This document shows, piece by piece, positions 5,084 through 7,678 of a DNA stretch of 7,678 nucleotides. The notes beneath the pieces were generated by a model. The model did no database searches, was not told where the DNA came from, and saw only the letters and a list, made by a program, of their open reading frames with translations. Location: assembly GCA_023230065.1 (NCBI GenBank), contig JALNYB010000061.1:1-7678 (forward strand). Reading direction: 5' to 3'. The number at the start of each line of letters is the position of its first letter. The stretch's first letter is position 1. A program made the translations under genes and the position numbers. This DNA is from Candidatus Methanomethylophilaceae archaeon (lineage in GTDB: Archaea; Thermoplasmatota; Thermoplasmata; Methanomassiliicoccales; Methanomethylophilaceae).

Positions 5084-5725
5084 TCACCAATCGCTGAGTT
5101 TTGTATTACGGGCTGCGGACATCAGATGCTTCACAGGTTCCCAGGAACAGCGTGTATGCTTTGGGGGACACCCGTTATCTTTTATCCACTTTTCTATGAA
5201 TTCCATTGTAAAATGATCGCTAGGATATCCTGATCCGATGTTCATATCGAATTCTTTCTGAATATCTTCAATCATTCTGTCTCTTGTAACTTTGGCTATT
5301 ACAGACGCTGCAGAAACAATTGGGTATGTATCATCGGCTTTATGTCTAGCTACTACGTTCTCACCGTTCAGCCTTAATGACAATGCACTCGAGAATCTCA
5401 TTTCACTGACATCAGGACAGTCCGCATATACTGTTTCAACTTGATGTTTAGAAACAGCTTCTCGGAACATTTCCAATTCGATGATATTAAGGGACATCTT
5501 GAGTCTTCTTTCATCGATCTCGTTTGCAGATGCTATCACAACATAACTGTACGGACAGGCCTCTTTGATCTGATCGTACATTTTTTCTCTGATCTTCGGG
5601 GTCAGCTTCTTAGAATCCTTTACATTGATCTCTCTAAGTGCATCATCTGTTTCTGCATAAACAGATCCAACGACCAGAGGCCCTAGTACCGGCCCTCTTC
5701 CAGCCTCATCGACGCCACAGATCAT
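5084..5725 (-). CDS. rnhB: Ribonuclease HII
   Basis: A 213-residue endonuclease that cuts the RNA strand of RNA/DNA hybrids, removing primers and misincorporated ribonucleotides. It is of archaeal length and type. The start is the classic DEAGRGPVLGPLV motif (residues 6-18), with catalytic Asp6 and Glu7. The other acidic active-site residues fit Asp102 (in YADCPD) and Asp131 (in HKADD). The SAASVIAKVTRDR segment (138-150) and GSGYPSD (164-170) are also standard. The ATG at 5725 places the first motif two to five residues from the start, as in other archaea. No Shine-Dalgarno is evident. It is the first gene of an operon with the SCP2-domain gene and is divergent from mptA. Confidence 0.96.
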   Translation of the reverse strand: MICGVDEAGRGPVLGPLVVGSVYAETDDALREINVKDSKKLTPKIREKMYDQIKEACPYSYVVIASANEIDERRLKMSLNIIELEMFREAVSKHQVETVYADCPDVSEMRFSSALSLRLNGENVVARHKADDTYPIVSAASVIAKVTRDRMIEDIQKEFDMNIGSGYPSDHFTMEFIEKWIKDNGCPPKHTRCSWEPVKHLMSAARNTKLSDW

Positions 5726-5786
5726 AGCATACTCATTCTCTTATTAAGATAATAGCGTTTCCTACACTAACTAAATTATTTGTATG

Positions 5787-5799
5787 TCTATATATTTTA
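5787..5799 (+). promoter_or_regulatory. TATA box of mptA in the rnhB-mptA divergent region
   Basis: TCTATATATTTTA is centred about 33 bp before the mptA ATG, predicting a start near 5819 and a leader of only a few bases. The same A/T block read on the minus strand (TTAAAATATATAG) or the adjacent AAATAATTTAG could serve rnhB with a longer leader. The region 5726-5825 has no gene. Confidence 0.5.
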
Positions 5800-5825
5800 A
5801 GTTGAAAAAGTAATACATTGGGAAT

Positions 5826-6710
5826 ATGACTTTGAAGTGTGATGTTCAATATGGAAAAGGTGACACCGGATTCAAACTTACAAAAGTAGGTGTCACCGGA
5901 GTCCGTAAACCAGTATTAGTACAGAGAGAACGAGCAACACCTCTCACCGGGGCTTTGAATTGTTCTATAGATATTTTTGTGGATCTTCCTGCAACACAGA
6001 AAGGATCCCATCTTTCAAGGAATGTTGAGGTTCTGAAAGAGGTTGCTTATGAAAGTATTTCTAAACCCGTATCAGGTCTAGAGAATATGGCTTCGGATAT
6101 TTGCAAGAAACTTCTTGTTCATCATGAATATGCTCAGACTGCCGATGTTCGCATAAGGGCAGAATATTTCCGTTCAAGTAAGACCCCATTTGGAAAGAAT
6201 ACACTTGAAAGTTATCAATTGCTTGCAGGCGCCAAGGTGGTCCGTGGCGCCATTGTGAGGAAGACCATCGGAGTGGAGGTCATTGGTATGACTGCATGCC
6301 CTTGTGCTCAGCAGACGGTCAAAGAGATGCTCAACTGCAGTACAGAATACCCGGTGATATCACACAATCAGAGGAATGTCTGTACGCTTTTGATGACCAT
6401 GGACGATAATATCAATTTAGAGGCTGATGATCTCATAGATTTGGTACAGGGTGTTTTCTCGTCGCCTACATATGAACTTCTGAAAAGAGACGACGAAGGA
6501 CAAGTAGTTATCAATGCTCATTCTAATCCAAGATTTGTTGAAGATGTCGTCAGGAAAGGTTTGAAATTTATCGTAGAGAAATATTCCAACCTTCCAGATG
6601 ATGTGGAAGTATTGGTCAGAAGCGAATCTGAGGAATCCATCCATAAACATAACGCATTTGCGGAAAGGACAGCGACGCTCGGTGAACTCAAAGGAGAAGC
6701 TTCAGAGTAA
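5826..6710 (+). CDS. mptA: GTP cyclohydrolase MptA (FolE2/COG1469 type)
   Basis: A 294-residue enzyme of normal MptA length. Characterised members use Fe(II) to convert GTP to 7,8-dihydroneopterin 2',3'-cyclic phosphate, the first step toward methanopterin-type (or folate-like) cofactors in archaea. Family landmarks are DLPATQKGSHLSRN (residues 53-66), TACPCAQ (157-162, candidate metal-ligand cysteine), ISHNQR (178-183, candidate metal and substrate histidine), and SIHKHNAFAERTATLGEL (271-288), the C-terminal His-containing signature. The early sequence carries two near-identical 13-bp blocks coding KGDTG and VGVTG. The start at 5826 is the only ATG near the predicted transcription start; no Shine-Dalgarno is seen, so initiation is probably leaderless or nearly so. 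No mptB is nearby, and the neighbours are not pterin genes. The stop lies inside a hairpin shared with the converging gene. Confidence 0.93.
   Translation: MTLKCDVQYGKGDTGFKLTKVGVTGVRKPVLVQRERATPLTGALNCSIDIFVDLPATQKGSHLSRNVEVLKEVAYESISKPVSGLENMASDICKKLLVHHEYAQTADVRIRAEYFRSSKTPFGKNTLESYQLLAGAKVVRGAIVRKTIGVEVIGMTACPCAQQTVKEMLNCSTEYPVISHNQRNVCTLLMTMDDNINLEADDLIDLVQGVFSSPTYELLKRDDEGQVVINAHSNPRFVEDVVRKGLKFIVEKYSNLPDDVEVLVRSESEESIHKHNAFAERTATLGELKGEASE
5859..5897 (+). repeat. Paired 9-bp palindromes in the 5' coding region of mptA
   Basis: GGTGACACC (5859-5867) and GGTGTCACC (5889-5897) are reverse complements, and each is itself a palindrome around one central base. They could form a 9-bp stem with a 21-nt loop in the mRNA about 30 nt past the start codon. 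They also form a 13-bp direct repeat with one mismatch, so repetition of a short peptide motif is a simple alternative. Confidence 0.45.
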
Positions 6711-6750
6711 GAGGATTACCTCTTACTCTTCGCATTTTTCTAATTTTTCA
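6704..6750 (+). terminator. mptA terminator: perfect 11-bp hairpin containing both converging stop codons
   Basis: AGAGTAAGAGG-ATTA-CCTCTTACTCT (6704-6729) forms an uninterrupted 11-bp stem with a 4-nt loop, followed on the plus strand by TTTTTCTAATTTTTC, a good archaeal terminator. The mptA TAA (6708-6710) and the TAA of the converging gene (6723-6725) lie opposite each other in the stem. The minus-strand transcript folds the same way but lacks a T-tract after the hairpin. Confidence 0.7.
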
Positions 6751-7496
6751 TCTAAAATGGACATATCAGTTATGTAAACATTTTCCGGACATTCCAGATC
6801 ATTCAGGCATCCTGTCCAATAGACAACGACGCCAGGTCCAAACAGATTTGTATATGGACAAAGTTGTTTTCTAGAGTTGAACCTGAATTCAACATTATCT
6901 CCGAATGAAGCTTTACTTTCGACCCAATAGATTTTGTGACCATTGTACATCATGGGTTCCTTGAGAAGGCAATCAGGTGTTTTCGTAGTTTCTCTTCCAT
7001 CTTCTTCACGAAGGTCATTTTCGGTCATATATCTGATATCCTGTGAGTTCAACCAATCTTGAAGTAATTCCTCCCCCCAGATTCCTCTGGCTTTTTGTCT
7101 GTCATTTGCTTCAGGAGAGTAGACCAGATCATTCTTGACGGCTTCACGTACTTCATTGGCAACCTCTCCGCTTTCGAGAAGATCAGGGTCTCTGATGTAT
7201 TCCCAAAATTGTTTCTTGCCGGTGCCATTCTCTTGGAAGATGAACATCATGATTAGGATGGGAGGAAAATTGTAGAAGTTAGCAATCTCTAAAAAGGATT
7301 TACCTTTCTTCCATTCCTTCATCATTCTGGGCGTATCATTCTTCACCATATGGAAACGTTTTTTAACAGATCTGCTGACTTTTTGAGTGTATAGTGTTTC
7401 AAGCAATCTTATATCATAGCCGTCAGCTAAGAGTATCTGAATGTCCTCTGGTCTGTTGAGTTTTTCATACAGATACTTGTAATCTTGATAATCCAT
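6723..7496 (-). CDS. Archaeal homologue of CDIN1/C15orf41: TPD-motif PD-(D/E)xK nuclease-like protein
   Basis: A 257-residue protein whose C-terminal half matches, from memory, the TPD domain of human CDIN1 (C15orf41, the congenital dyserythropoietic anaemia type I protein that partners codanin-1). The core is TPDCLL at 173-178, then WVESKASFGD at 191-200 and LFGPGVVVYWTG at 218-229. These give a PD-(D/E)xK arrangement with Asp175, Glu193 and Lys195, the last two as E-x-K in a strand; Glu142/Glu143 after RGIWG is a plausible fourth acidic position. The N-terminal half (about 30-90) is helical and resembles helix-turn-helix segments, including a KSFLEIANFYNFPP stretch that could contact DNA. 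Nuclease activity is inferred, not shown. GTGATC, matching the 16S end, lies 4 nt before the ATG and overlaps the stop of the preceding gene 6 nt upstream, so the two are cotranscribed. Confidence 0.85.
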   Translation of the reverse strand: MDYQDYKYLYEKLNRPEDIQILLADGYDIRLLETLYTQKVSRSVKKRFHMVKNDTPRMMKEWKKGKSFLEIANFYNFPPILIMMFIFQENGTGKKQFWEYIRDPDLLESGEVANEVREAVKNDLVYSPEANDRQKARGIWGEELLQDWLNSQDIRYMTENDLREEDGRETTKTPDCLLKEPMMYNGHKIYWVESKASFGDNVEFRFNSRKQLCPYTNLFGPGVVVYWTGCLNDLECPENVYITDMSILDEKLEKCEE

Positions 7497-7502
7497 GTTA
7501 GA

Positions 7503-7678
7503 TCACTGTGATTTGAGATTGATACAGAGGTCTTCGACAGCTTTGATGACAACATCCTGCACCATCGACGTAGGTGGGCAGTATGCGTTTTCAGAACGTA
7601 CGATGAAATCTTCTGCTGTTACGCCTTCGATGGCTGCCGAGGTCAACCAGTTGATGCTACCAGTAGCTTCCTCGCCCG
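7503..7678 (-). CDS. C-terminal 57 residues of an unrecognised protein (5' end outside window)
   Basis: An open frame enters from the right edge on the minus strand and ends in TGA at 7503-7505. It encodes GEEATGSINWLTSA (residues 1-14 of the fragment), IEGVTAEDFIVRSENAYCPPTS (16-37) and a final amphipathic helix with VVIKAVEDLC (42-51). I could not place it in a family. The Cys-Pro-Pro-Thr-Ser turn is the most distinctive element. It is complete at the C-terminus, with no sign of decay. It sits 6 nt upstream of the CDIN1-like gene, and its stop overlaps that gene's ribosome-binding sequence, so the two form an operon. That it is coding is supported by a stop-free frame running into a tightly packed neighbour. 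Confidence 0.6.
   Translation of the reverse strand, partial: GEEATGSINWLTSAAIEGVTAEDFIVRSENAYCPPTSMVQDVVIKAVEDLCINLKSQ

Noticed and set aside
5079..5090. TTG or GTG start for the SCP2-domain protein
   Set aside because: The ATG at 5078 has a GGTGA site 5 nt upstream; the earlier codons overlap that site.
1..7678. CRISPR array, insertion sequence, phage or toxin-antitoxin genes
   Set aside because: No spaced direct repeats, transposase or integrase motifs, or terminal inverted repeats were seen; all long frames are explained by ordinary chromosomal genes.

Overview
The window looks like chromosomal DNA of a methanogen-related archaeon, most likely in Thermoplasmata/Methanomassiliicoccales. 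The evidence is a GTP cyclohydrolase of the MptA type, an archaeal RNase HII, DUF2284 and DUF116 proteins common in methanogens, an initiator tRNA of archaeal form, and TATA boxes about 25 bp upstream of most first-in-operon start codons. The lineage is inferred from gene content and protein style; no marker gene allows a species call. There is no sign of a phage, transposon, CRISPR array or plasmid.

Layout from left to right. (1) Positions 1-509, minus strand: gatC, then gatA (cut by the window edge), overlapping by 4 nt; these are subunits of the tRNA-dependent amidotransferase. (2) Positions 752-1868: two divergent genes for cysteine-rich proteins of unknown function, DUF2284 (minus) and DUF116 (plus). 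An exact 14-bp inverted repeat spans the DUF116 promoter and early coding region. (3) Positions 2010-2522: a small TPR-repeat protein followed by a hairpin/T-tract terminator. (4) Positions 2523-4401: a 234-bp AT-rich control region with two matching dyads (TAGACA-NN-TGTCTA), then the ammonium transporter amt and its PII partner glnK in one operon. (5) Positions 4514-4591, minus: the initiator tRNA-Met(CAU), with its own TATA box and an encoded CCA end. (6) Positions 4746-5725, minus: rnhB (RNase HII) and a small SCP2-domain lipid-binding protein, translationally coupled. (7) Positions 5826-6710, plus: mptA, first enzyme of the methanopterin-type pterin pathway. (8) Positions 6723-7678, minus: the C-terminal end of an unrecognised gene, then an archaeal homologue of human CDIN1 (C15orf41), a TPD-motif PD-(D/E)xK nuclease-like protein. 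The ends of mptA and this gene face each other and share a perfect hairpin in which the two stop codons pair.

Most of the content is housekeeping: tRNA amidation, translation initiation, ammonium uptake, RNA/DNA hybrid removal and pterin synthesis. The parts most worth a second look are the duplicated palindrome at the amt promoter, which does not fit the known archaeal nitrogen-repressor (NrpR) site; the CDIN1-like gene in its small operon; the GlnK T-loop that lacks the usual tyrosine; and the DUF2284/DUF116 pair. I found no clear evidence of a wholly new multi-gene system.
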